Shown here: piece by piece, positions 10,901 through 18,827 of the stretch
Position numbering within the stretch: position 1 is the first letter of the stretch
How the letters are laid out: each line of letters starts with the position of its first letter
Source: Leishmania martiniquensis
Lineage: Eukaryota; Euglenozoa; Kinetoplastea; Trypanosomatida; Trypanosomatidae
Length of the DNA: 64,000 nt
NCBI RefSeq assembly: GCF_017916325.1
Contig: NC_090148.1
Location: 543,501 to 607,500, forward strand
Reading direction: 5' to 3'
Notes under the pieces: model-generated
What the model was told of the DNA's origin: nothing
Seen by the model: only the letters and a program-made list of their open reading frames with translations
The model's database searches: none
Position numbers and translations under genes: made by a program

Positions 10901-11472
10901 AATGCAAGGCTGCACATGCTGCGCAGAGGCCCTATGGCACCACGCCAGAGCAGCGCCTTTGTGTCTATGCTCCAGAGCGAGAGCCGGTGCGGCGTTTGGT
11001 CGGATGGTCGGCTATGCAGCAGCGACGAGAATGCCAAGTAGTTTACCCCCTCCCTGAAAAGAAAGGTGGCACCGTAGGTGCAGTCGCCCGTGATCGAGCG
11101 CGGCAGCTTTGCTTCCTCTGTCAGCGCAGGGCTCGTGAGGGAGGTCACGTAGAGGCCGTGGTGGGCTGTGCCGACGCACATGACGTCCTTCTCAGGGTGG
11201 CCGGCTACAAAGCTGATGCATTCGCACGGCGAGGCGAGGAAACACAAGCGCATCGAATATCTCCAGCGCGCCTCCGCAGGGATGCTGCCCGGATGCTCTG
11301 TCATCACGTCGACAAGGGCAACGCAGTTGTCTGTGGCGGCGTACACGACATAGCGACCGCGGTAGGCTGTGCAACACCTCAAGGACGAAGTGACGGCGTG
11401 GCCAACGCTCCAAATCGGTAGCGCACCTGGAGGTGATGCAGACGCGCGTGGCGATGATGACAACTCCTCCAT
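7939..11472 (-). CDS. Conserved hypothetical protein, probable beta-propeller with C-terminal coiled coil
   Basis: A 1177-residue protein with no family I can name. The first 750 residues or so consist of repeated blade-like segments: short hydrophobic beta strands with small-residue turns, for example YVVYAATDNCVALVDV and DVMCVGTAHHGLYVTSL. This is typical of degenerate WD40 or other beta-propeller proteins, although canonical GH and WD dipeptides are sparse. Residues of about 780-1050 are Ser/Thr/Ala/Pro-rich and probably disordered. The C-terminus has two short helical stretches, one acidic around LRESLLHLKELLDHSDL and a final leucine-zipper-like one, ARIQAQNARLEEQNRIILAK. A scaffold or cytoskeletal role would suit this layout but is inference. 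The ATG at 11472 follows a strong splice-acceptor tract by 38 nt, which supports the start. Confidence 0.8.
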   Translation of the reverse strand: MEELSSSPRASASPPGALPIWSVGHAVTSSLRCCTAYRGRYVVYAATDNCVALVDVMTEHPGSIPAEARWRYSMRLCFLASPCECISFVAGHPEKDVMCVGTAHHGLYVTSLTSPALTEEAKLPRSITGDCTYGATFLFREGVNYLAFSSLLHSRPSDQTPHRLSLWSIDTKALLWRGAIGPLRSMCSLAFDLSFAACTAGKVGLFSVQCAAAADVGSAETSTDGQAPKQRERNRLMVLSRHCSTVEELHDAEYMCCVASPVEREEAYLALTSSGFLVAFSSSTGSVMRWMDCKVPSATALCGVGKESLVLTGAIARLFHAETWEFQGKVKWHDGLAATASTGSGGGGGIDESSAAKDVHENAATAAALASDTTVFTCGVRAGNGVLALFHQGSAVSFHSMEPKTGTQRMSMRRISVFTPPPLGPAEPAEVWYLNAEYWCWWTPQALMFVCPPGCTLINAFGNPSTCATLHPATGVVVLFDTVHHALVAYGVTSGTPAELGSATMDANESILSLSSSPTGDIVYALTTSAAVTGASGSSGLRLRCFRCCWTQTSKDGSGKGGRVLHLERMHNRGPTSVPADTHAVVVFSGGDKASPGSAPRAADADRVVAVQRASITALDSSASAADRASTSALYTHTDAIHCVIPFRGGLVVAGVATSAYVQWKGASQWVVKPLPEPTATTTVTTDSEAKVCVVATVARHRPDIVTVCRGSSLSAWQMNGDCPSLVATCTVANPVRAMCTAADKENAELLVWTLWPGGFDLYKLGPLHRSAELRNHSERLLPPPKEVAEKSGVAPSPSTAPAPLSSSRTPHTARLRPARTPRVLSTKAAAVSKATSNTRRQRRTTSACAPSSRELSDRFEELTGFYARQKRDSQAGEHTRTPRSAGPSRHSQPSTITATERSVPSPQDDGALAPSYALRDREAEAPSNLPTASNSAASAVDVSELTVDSQVLRAGVAAAAGASPRNGGTSASFERAGAGGPAACPDSPQQRRDAQRAPARLPQDPEDLVMRSSTGGGEAKPPFLSVFSQQEERPSDAAKQPCGPNSSSTSTTTEQFTVQARHLRESLLHLKELLDHSDLPESASDASFGAAEEADLDELSALLTTVAVQLQLRQVRRSGESALANANRASSAAGEQSAMPDAYAVVATELARIQAQNARLEEQNRIILAKLRGGPH

Positions 11473-11510
11473 CGCAGCATCAAGGCAACTTTGTGTGTAC
11501 GTGCTTGTTA

Positions 11511-11560
11511 CTGTCAGCGACGAGGTCGAGAATGGAAGAGACAGAAGGGGAGAAGAAGAG
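11511..11560 (-). promoter_or_regulatory. Candidate spliced-leader acceptor for the 1177-residue protein
   Basis: On the minus strand a C/T-rich tract is followed by CGTCGCTGACAG. AG is at 11512-11511, giving a predicted 38-nt 5'UTR. Confidence 0.6.
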
Positions 11561-12565
11561 CACTGGAGAAGCAGTTGCCCCCGCCCTTTGCGCGTGCGTG
11601 TGCACGTTTTTTTTTGCTTGCGTGGTTTTTCTTTTGTGCTGCTTTGGTGCTCGACGCGCTTTCGGCGCGGGATGCTGCGAGAGAAACAGAGGGGGGGAGA
11701 AGGGCAGGCGGGCAGGGAGCGATGAAGGTCGATCTATCGATTCGATAAGGGGATCCACCATGTCAAGGCGAATGGCGGTGACGACTTCGACGGGGGGGCG
11801 AGGGCGGTGTGTATGGGGGAGGGGGGGCTGAGGAGGCTCACTCGGAGGTTTCAGAGGAGCACATGCATGTTCCTCTCTCCGTACGGCAACGCCGTACGGT
11901 CATACCGCGTCGCACTAGCAGAGCATGGCCATGGATGAAGCTAGCATGGCAGCTGAACCGCATGAGCTTCGCAGCCCCTTTCGCGTGTGCGCCTACTCGC
12001 CTGTGCTACGTGGCCCATCAGCACGCCTTCCCCCCTCCTCCTTCTACCGGCGACTCCGATGTGGTGTAAGTACTCTTTTCGCCTATCGTTTTCGCGCTTT
12101 TACATGCACGAGGCAACGCGGGGTGGACACGAGAGAGTGGGAGAGAAGAGGCAGACTTCACCTCCTCCCCTGCCAATGCACACAAATCAAAGCGGTAAAT
12201 CAGGTGGCGGTGGTGGCGTGTGTGGGGGTGCGGGAGAGCCACACGTTCATCCGCCGCGAACAACAGAACAGCCAACGAGAACAGCAGCGAGTAGCCACGC
12301 TCGTCGACGTGCCCGCCCTTAGGGGTTGGCAAGAGACGTGTTGCCCTCTTCTCCTGAGAAGACCCCACGGAGATGCGACGAGGGAGCGGACAAGATCAGC
12401 GGTGACGGGGAAGGACGGAGAGGGGGGTGGCGGCGTGCCACGTGCAGTGACTATGACGTGATCCGGTGGGAGGAGGAAGAGGAGAGAGAGAGAGGGACGA
12501 GTATCCTTCCCACGCACGCACCGGCGCCTTTCTTCCCTCTATCCTCCGCTGCGCCTCTGTCCCTC
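11561..12565. other. Intergenic DNA between the Rag GTPase and the 1177-residue gene
   Basis: About 1 kb without a convincing gene. It contains the perfect hairpin at 11879-11899 and several purine-rich runs. It probably carries the 3'UTR of the Rag gene. Confidence 0.5.
11879..11899. other. Perfect 9-bp inverted repeat (possible 3'UTR stem-loop)
   Basis: CCGTACGGC (11879-11887), loop AAC, then GCCGTACGG (11891-11899). The stem is a perfect match with six or more G-C pairs. It is in the spacer downstream of the Rag GTPase gene and would be in its transcript. No terminator function is assumed, because kinetoplastids do not use bacterial-type terminators. Confidence 0.55.
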
Positions 12566-13618
12566 TTACAGAACCTCGCGCATCGCACACGCGGCCGCAT
12601 CATCGGAGTCCAGAAACCGCTCGAAGCGGCGTCGCGCGGCGTTCACGTTGAGGCGGTGCAGCTCCACGCTCACCTTCGGGTCCACCGACACGACCAGCAC
12701 GTGCGTGCACTCCGTGAACGGACACAAAAGCGCCGTGAACGTCTCCGTGGCAATGCTCAGCCCGCCAAGACTGGTTGTATTGTTCATGCAGCTCAGCTTA
12801 AAGTGCTTCACCGTCTCGCTCACCTCCGTCGTGCGCAGCTCCCCGTCGCCTTGCAAAAACAGCGCCGCAGAGCCATCGACGGCAGTCTTGCGGCTGATGT
12901 GCGTCAGGCACAAAAACGTACTCCGCTCGTACAGCGCCACCTCGGCAGCGTCGCATGCAATCGCGATGCCGCGCATCGTCTCCATCAGCACGTCTCGGTG
13001 CGGCACTAGAGAACGCACGACCGAGCTGTAGGCTAAGTAGAGCGAATCAGACCAGATGCTGGTGCCAAAGAACTCAATGTCCATGCCATCGCCGGCCTCG
13101 ATCGCGTTCAGGATCTCTTGCTTGCGCGCCTGGAAGATTTCCTCGCGGACATCTTTGTGAATGAGATCGATTTTGTGCAGGAGCACGAACACCTTTGCCT
13201 TGGGGCTGTACTGGCGAATAAAACGCATCGCTTCGCGGAAGTACTCTAGCATCTCCGGCAATTTCCAGTCCGTCGTCGCGCTGCTGGCCTCGCCACCAGC
13301 ACCACCGACTCCGCCATGGCTGTCACGGCACATGCTGTTGATATCAAACACAAACAGCATCACGCCGACGTAGCGGAAGATGTACTCCTTCTGGCGATTG
13401 AGGTACTCCGTGACGTAGCGATGCTGGCCGCCGCAGTCCCAAAGGTTCAAAAAGAGGTTGCGCAGTATGTGTACCTGACTCTGATCGAGCGAGATGGTGA
13501 TGCCGAGCCGCAGCGCATCGCGAGGAAGGTAGTTGTCGAAGATGATGCTGCGCATGCACGTCTTTCCGGCACCGCCAGGCCCCATGAGGAGCAGCTTTTG
13601 CATTTGTTTTTGGTCCAT
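12566..13618 (-). CDS. Rag/Gtr1-family small GTPase
   Basis: A 350-residue GTPase of the RagA/Gtr1 family, which in other eukaryotes signals amino-acid sufficiency to TORC1 at the lysosome or vacuole. Visible motifs: P-loop GPGGAGKT at residues 13-20, switch region LGITISLDQ, WDCGGQ at 60-65 (the Cys-Gly-Gly form typical of Rag proteins rather than Ras), and HKID at 148-151 as the G4 motif. A Gly/Ser-rich insertion of about 20 residues follows NSMCRD near residue 100. The C-terminal 160 residues have the length and strand/helix pattern of the roadblock-like dimerisation domain. The open frame extends upstream to 13714 but begins with GTG and crosses a GT microsatellite and the likely splice site, so the ATG at 13618 is preferred. 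No partner RagC-type gene is in the window. Confidence 0.9.
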   Translation of the reverse strand: MDQKQMQKLLLMGPGGAGKTCMRSIIFDNYLPRDALRLGITISLDQSQVHILRNLFLNLWDCGGQHRYVTEYLNRQKEYIFRYVGVMLFVFDINSMCRDSHGGVGGAGGEASSATTDWKLPEMLEYFREAMRFIRQYSPKAKVFVLLHKIDLIHKDVREEIFQARKQEILNAIEAGDGMDIEFFGTSIWSDSLYLAYSSVVRSLVPHRDVLMETMRGIAIACDAAEVALYERSTFLCLTHISRKTAVDGSAALFLQGDGELRTTEVSETVKHFKLSCMNNTTSLGGLSIATETFTALLCPFTECTHVLVVSVDPKVSVELHRLNVNAARRRFERFLDSDDAAACAMREVL

Positions 13619-13652
13619 ATCGTACGTGTGTGTGTGTGCCTTCACACCGACA

Positions 13653-13690
13653 CTAACGCAGAGCAAGAGAGAGGAAAGAACAGAAAGCAA
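13653..13690 (-). promoter_or_regulatory. Candidate spliced-leader acceptor for the Rag GTPase gene
   Basis: On the minus strand, TTCTGTTCTTTCCTCTCTC is followed by TTGCTCTGCGTTAG, with AG at 13654-13653. The predicted 5'UTR is 34 nt, which supports the start at 13618. Confidence 0.6.
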
Positions 13691-14753
13691 ACCGAAAACG
13701 GGACGCTCGTCCACGACTGGCAGAGCGTCTACGTATGGATGCGTCCGCTAAGGCGCCACAGAGGACGGGAAAGTAAGGGTGCGCCTGCACGATAGACAAC
13801 GGCAGAGACCGAGAAAAAACAACGGATCACATGAACACGGCAGCAGAGCTGTGGATAACGACGCGGATCCGAGCGCGGCGCTTCCCCACCGCATGTATGC
13901 GTGTATGCTTGGGCGTATGTGCCGCGCATCGTAGACGCGGGCGAGAGGAGGGCAGGAGAGAGGGGAGGCAGAGAAGCGGGAAGCGATCGATGACGGAAAT
14001 GGCGCGGAGATGTGGGAAAGGTCGTCAGGGAGAGAAAGGGGTGGGGGGTGGGGAGAGGAGGCCAGCACGCGATGCGCAAGCTTGCAACCCACCTTTTCTA
14101 CCTTGGTTCCTCTCACTGTCGCGACGACGCACGACGGCGAACGGCTCCAATGCAGCAAACGCGCCCAGCGGCGCAGCGAGGGAGATGCGGACGACAAAGT
14201 TGGTGGGATGCAATGGAATAGGTCGGGACGGTAAGAGTTTACAGCAGGGTGCTGCCCAACAGATTTCCCATCGCTCAACATCCGCGCCGCTCTTTCCTAC
14301 CGCCCCTCCCTCCTCCACGCCCCCCCCACACAACCCACCACTGGGACTATCCTCTGCTGTGTGCGTCGTCGAGCAGGCGAATGTGCCGCCCCTCCGTCTA
14401 CACCCCACCACTTACGCCTGCCTCGTTTTGTCGTAAACGTTTTCGATCTCCTTCGGCTATCGGTCTTCGCACGCGTGTGTGGCGGTCCGCGCCGCGGATA
14501 CATACGCGAAGAAAAAAACTGCTCACGAGAAAAAAATGCAACACAAAGACGTGAAGGCGAGCGGAAGGAAAACAAAAGGGACGCAGAACGCTAAAAAAAT
14601 GCCTCAAACGGAAAAGGGCAACGCGCAGGAAAAGACACTTCGGCAACCTTCGCCCTCCCCCTCCCCCCCCACACACTCAGATTCGAAATAATGTCGAACA
14701 ACATGAGCGCCAGGGGGAAAAGGGGGGCATAAGCAAGGCCGATACGGCATCTC
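13691..14753. other. Intergenic DNA upstream of the Rag GTPase gene
   Basis: About 1.1 kb of low-complexity sequence, with C-rich and A-rich blocks around 14280-14680. No gene or known element seen. Confidence 0.45.
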
Positions 14754-15180
14754 CTTTCCTTTACTGCCCTTCAGCGTGCCTATTCGCTTCCGTGCGTTAC
14801 CAGCACACACCCGTTCTGTCCTCAGCCGCACGCCCCGTCAGCCGAGCGCGGCCCCCGTCTCGTACTCTGCCCACGCACCCACGCCGCGCACTCCCCCCTC
14901 CTCCCCATCCGAGTGGCGCAGACTCGCCGCACCACAGTGGGCGGCCGGGGCCGGGTCACATACGCCCGTGCCACGCCCGGCTCCGTACCCATCGTGTGGG
15001 TGGCGCAAGCGGGTGCACTGCCGCACGGCGCTCCGGCGCATGTAGCCGGCCGCGGTGCCGCTACCAGGGATGACTCGGGGCAGTTGGCAGGGCTAGAGAG
15101 AGGCAGAGAGAGGGGGGTGTGGGGAGGGGGCTGCTCGCCTTTCCCACTGAGCGGGTGGGGCTACTGAACCCCCCTCCCGT
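14754..15180 (+). repeat. Dispersed intergenic repeat, family A copy 2 (SIDER-like)
   Basis: The core at 14835-15170 matches copy 1 with only about one substitution and one indel in roughly 330 bp. The upstream flank also aligns to copy 1 from about 14754, but copy 2 lacks about 35-40 bp that copy 1 has near 6960-7010. Same orientation as copy 1. Confidence 0.75.
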
Positions 15181-16620
15181 CACACAAAGTGGGGGCGGGA
15201 CGCTGGACGCATGGAGGTGAGCAGCGTCACTGAGGAAGCCGGAGAGGAAGAAGAGTGAAGAAGACGTGGGGGAGCGCCAACGAGCCACACAGTTAAGCTG
15301 AAAAAGCGAAGGGCAACGGAGGACGCACAGGTGAGGCTGAGAGGGAAAGAAGCGCCGGCAGAAGAGGTGACAGCGGCGACAAAAATGGTGAATGGTCAAC
15401 ACCTCAAAATAGGACAGAGAATTGGGCCTCGACCTGAGCAGAATCTTTGCAGTGGGAGTGGGGAGTGGGATGGGCGCACAACAAATGGAAGCGGTGCGTG
15501 TCCGTCAGAAGGCGCCGGGGAGGAGAGGGGAGCGGTACAAGCAGCGGCCGCCCCAGCGCATTCCTCGCAACTGTCCGTCTTATGCCTTTGAAGTGGGAAT
15601 GCATGGGTGGGGGCAAGGGGGAGTGAGGGGAGTAGCGACAGCTCCACATGGGCGTGCTCCGGCACAGTCTTGGTTACGCATTCCCAAGACCTTTGGCAGA
15701 GAACAGAAGACAACGACGGAGCAGGTCTGCGGTGAGCAGCCCACGATACACACAGGGAAGCAGCAGAGAGGGGGAAGGTAATGCAGAAGAAGACACAGGG
15801 GCACAGCAAAGAGAAAGATGCGCAGCCAAACGCCCGGGTGAGAGGCCGAGCGTGAATGCGCAGAAGGAAAGGAGAGGAAGTCTTCTGCGCCAGCGCGTGA
15901 CGAGAACGGCGCATACACGCGCATAAGAGCGCCAGCACGTTCCCTTTTTCTTTGTTTCCCTCACTGTTGTGCGAGCGGTGCGGCATGCACGACACGCACG
16001 TCCTCTCGTGTGCAAGGCGGGGAAGAGGTGCTTCAGCTTGTGCAGAGGCGTCGAGAAGGCGCTCAGGCATCACCGTGCACGCGCAACCCTTGCGCGCGGG
16101 CAGCGGTACGTGATCTGTTCACCCGCCACGTTACCTCAACTTTCTGGGGGGGAGCCATCGGGCACGCCGCCTCGCTCCGGCGTGGGATAAGACGCACCCA
16201 GCAAAGCTAGACGCAATGCACCGGAAACCGCCACGACACAGAAGACCAGCCTACCGCTGAATCGCGCGGTCGATCCGGGCGCCCGCAGAGGGGGTAATGG
16301 GGAAAGAGATAGTCTACACCCATGGCGTGGCGTTGCCGTCCAAACACAGGCGTGCACATGCACTTCGGCGGCGAAGGCAAGGTAAAAAGGCGTCCAGATT
16401 TGAAGACTGTATGTCTGACGCCACAGGCACTTGCTCGACTGCTTACACAGATATATCCGTCAAGCCGGCCTACAGAAAAGCGTAGGAGAGGTAGGAGGGG
16501 CGCCGGAAGGCGACAGACAAGGTGAGGAACACGGGAAAGGGCGTGCGAGCCACAAACGCACAGGTGAAGAGCGCACACATCCATTTGCTTTGCCTCCTTT
16601 GCCCAATGCACCCGTTCAGC
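15181..16620. other. Intergenic DNA between family A copy 2 and family B copy 1
   Basis: About 1.4 kb without a convincing gene. ORFs of up to 225 codons here are rich in Cys, Ser, Pro and Arg and look like translated GC-rich noise. Confidence 0.45.
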
Positions 16621-16865
16621 GACGTGCGTGTCGACCGATAGATGCACGCACAGCCGCACAGCCCACCAACACCTGTCGCACCACGCCTGCGGCGTGGGAA
16701 AAAGTGTGTGTGTGTGGTCTGGGCACACGCCGCAGTATTCCTCCAGGGGCTGCGAGCCGCGGCATCCCATAATGTGCTGTGGAGACGCTCCACACCCGGG
16801 CCTGGATGCGGCACTCGATGGCGCGCTTCGGGGTGCCGGCGGTGCAGTGCGCAGAGGAGCGCCCA
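16620..16865 (+). repeat. Dispersed intergenic repeat, family B copy 1 (short copy, SIDER-like)
   Basis: About 240 bp, from TCGACCGATAGA to GCAGAGGAGCGCCC, matches 25661-25895 with about three substitutions and in the same orientation. Similarity stops abruptly at the right end, where the second copy continues for another 300 bp, so this copy is truncated. Retroposon origin is inferred. Confidence 0.75.
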
Positions 16866-17102
16866 CATACAAACGAAACAAACAAAAAACACCACCGGGC
16901 AGTGCTCAGAAGATCCAGACGCACCCAACACACAGCCGACCCGCGAATTGGCGGAGGTACCGTCGGAAACGAAAGACGGAGAGCCACACCAAAACAAAGC
17001 CGCAGAAGACGAGAGGAGAACGCACGCGGTGCTTCCGTGCTCACCTTCGTGACCGTCCCCGCCGCAGCAGCGCCTCCTCTTTTCCTCTCTTCCAGCGATG
17101 GC

Positions 17103-18827
17103 TTAATAGAAGTAGGAGGCATATGGAAAGCGAATATCTGGACACGAGTAGTCGCTCTCATCGTACCCCTCGTACTGCTCAAAGGACGGCCTCTTTGCCT
17201 CACCGGACACCACCATCACGGCGCCGCGGTTATCGTCGATACCACAGTAGTTGGGGGCCGAGAAGACTGTCACAACGCGGTCGTTGTGCGTCCAGAAGTA
17301 CCCATCCATCGCCACCTGGTGCGCACGGCAGATGAAATCAAAGTTGTTGCTGGTGCAGAAGGCGTTCGAGGCGGCAGGGCCAAAGTCCCAGCCGCATCCG
17401 CGCGAGCTCGTGGCGAAGAGACCGGCGCCATTGCACGGGTCGGACCAGAGAAGGCCGTCTACAATATCGCGCAACTCCCTTGACAGTTCGTCGGTGCTGT
17501 ATGCGTGGCGATCGATGCCTCCGATCTCATCCACCTTCTCCAAGCCTGGCGAGAGGCCGCCGTGAGCCACAAAGAAGCGCATATGCAGCGTGTGCACAAC
17601 CGCAGCCAGAGGCAGGTCGAGGAAAACTCTATTCACGGCAGTCCACACCGCCGCGCCGGCCGCCGCGCCGAGCGACGCCGTCGCCTCTGTCAGGAAGCCG
17701 TACACGCGCGACGTCTTCTCCTCCTCGTGGTTGCCGCGCGTCAGATACACCAGCGTTGGGTATTCCACCTTCAGCGCCAGCAGCAGCAGCACCACCTCGA
17801 GGCTATGCGGGCCGCGGTCCACGTAGTCGCCCATGAACAGAAAGCGGCGGTCGCGGCCGTCCGTGTTGCATCGGCGCCGGTCATACTGCTGGCACAGCAC
17901 ACTTGTGTAGAGGTCCTGGAACTGGCCGTGGATGTCGCCCACCACCACCAGCGTGTCGTGCGCCAGCACCTCCAGCTCCAGCAGCGTGGGCTCCTTCACC
18001 AGCACCTCCGTCGCCGCGGCACACAGCTTCATGATGTAGTCCTCGTTAAAGAAGCTCGCCTGCGTGTACTCGCCGTCCGCCCTCTGCGATACCGCTGGGG
18101 CATCGATGTCGCCGCACTTGCCACGGTGTAGCAGCCACTCGATCAGCGGCACGAACTCGCCGCTTTGTGGTGGGGTGTCGAAGAAGCGCTTATCATCCCT
18201 CATTTCGCCGTTGCTGGATGAGAGCGGCTTAACCTTCTCCAGATCATCAGGGCATGACGAGGAGCTCTCCGAAATGCCCAATGGGGTGCCTGTGCCGCAG
18301 CTGTAGTGACTCTTCTCGAATGCGAGCACGATAGGGGACAGCACCTCGGTGTGGTTATCGAGCGCCTTCAGGAGGCAGCTCTGGGCCGTCCACGTCGGGA
18401 CGGCCTGTGCCAGCCCTGAGCACGTGCTGATGTCGCAAAGACCGTTCGAATCCTCGAGGCAACCCTTGTCGCACGTGACCTGTATCGAAGGCAACTCTAC
18501 CAGGGAAGGTGTCTGCGGCGACTCCTCAGGCGGCGGCGCCTCAGGACCACTGCTTCGAGCCGCGTAGGGGCTAGTCGCGGGCTCGATGCTGCTGTCTGCC
18601 GCGGGGTGAGAGGTGACGCCCGGAGTGCGGTGGCTGAGGTTGGCTGGGCCATTCACCACTTTCACCTGCACCGCAGGAGCACCATCGGTGAATGCCGCGG
18701 ATACCGCGGCATTGGCGCTAACGCTTGAGTTCATGGGCGAAGTCTCAATGCACGCGGAACGCAAGATGGACCCTTCCCTTAACGAGTCGCCGCCCCCTTC
18801 CGTCTGCCGCGACATATTCAGCTGCAT
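17103..18827 (-). CDS. PPP-family serine/threonine protein phosphatase
   Basis: A 574-residue metallophosphatase. The catalytic domain occupies about residues 240-574 and has all signature motifs: GDIHG at 297-301, GDYVDRG at 333-339, GNHE at 365-368, then AHGGLSP and SAPNYCG, so both metal sites and the catalytic His appear intact. It ends in FPYASYFY, a tail reminiscent of, but not the same as, the PP2A-type C-terminus. The N-terminal 240 residues are Ser/Pro/Glu-rich with no recognisable domain and are absent from ordinary PP1 or PP2A. A 10-residue Ala/Gly insertion follows GFLTEATASLG. The longer frame to 18854 begins with GTG, so the ATG at 18827 is used. Subfamily and substrate are unknown; I see no EF-hand or TPR domain that would make it PPEF or PP5. 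Confidence 0.9.
   Translation of the reverse strand: MQLNMSRQTEGGGDSLREGSILRSACIETSPMNSSVSANAAVSAAFTDGAPAVQVKVVNGPANLSHRTPGVTSHPAADSSIEPATSPYAARSSGPEAPPPEESPQTPSLVELPSIQVTCDKGCLEDSNGLCDISTCSGLAQAVPTWTAQSCLLKALDNHTEVLSPIVLAFEKSHYSCGTGTPLGISESSSSCPDDLEKVKPLSSSNGEMRDDKRFFDTPPQSGEFVPLIEWLLHRGKCGDIDAPAVSQRADGEYTQASFFNEDYIMKLCAAATEVLVKEPTLLELEVLAHDTLVVVGDIHGQFQDLYTSVLCQQYDRRRCNTDGRDRRFLFMGDYVDRGPHSLEVVLLLLALKVEYPTLVYLTRGNHEEEKTSRVYGFLTEATASLGAAAGAAVWTAVNRVFLDLPLAAVVHTLHMRFFVAHGGLSPGLEKVDEIGGIDRHAYSTDELSRELRDIVDGLLWSDPCNGAGLFATSSRGCGWDFGPAASNAFCTSNNFDFICRAHQVAMDGYFWTHNDRVVTVFSAPNYCGIDDNRGAVMVVSGEAKRPSFEQYEGYDESDYSCPDIRFPYASYFY

Noticed and set aside
11879..11899. Hairpin considered as a transcription terminator
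   Set aside because: The organism is a kinetoplastid eukaryote; there is no following T run and transcription is polycistronic across the site.
12619..13714. Extended N-terminus of the Rag GTPase with a signal-peptide-like stretch
   Set aside because: The extension starts with GTG and is split by the candidate splice acceptor at 13653, so the hydrophobic stretch is 5'UTR.
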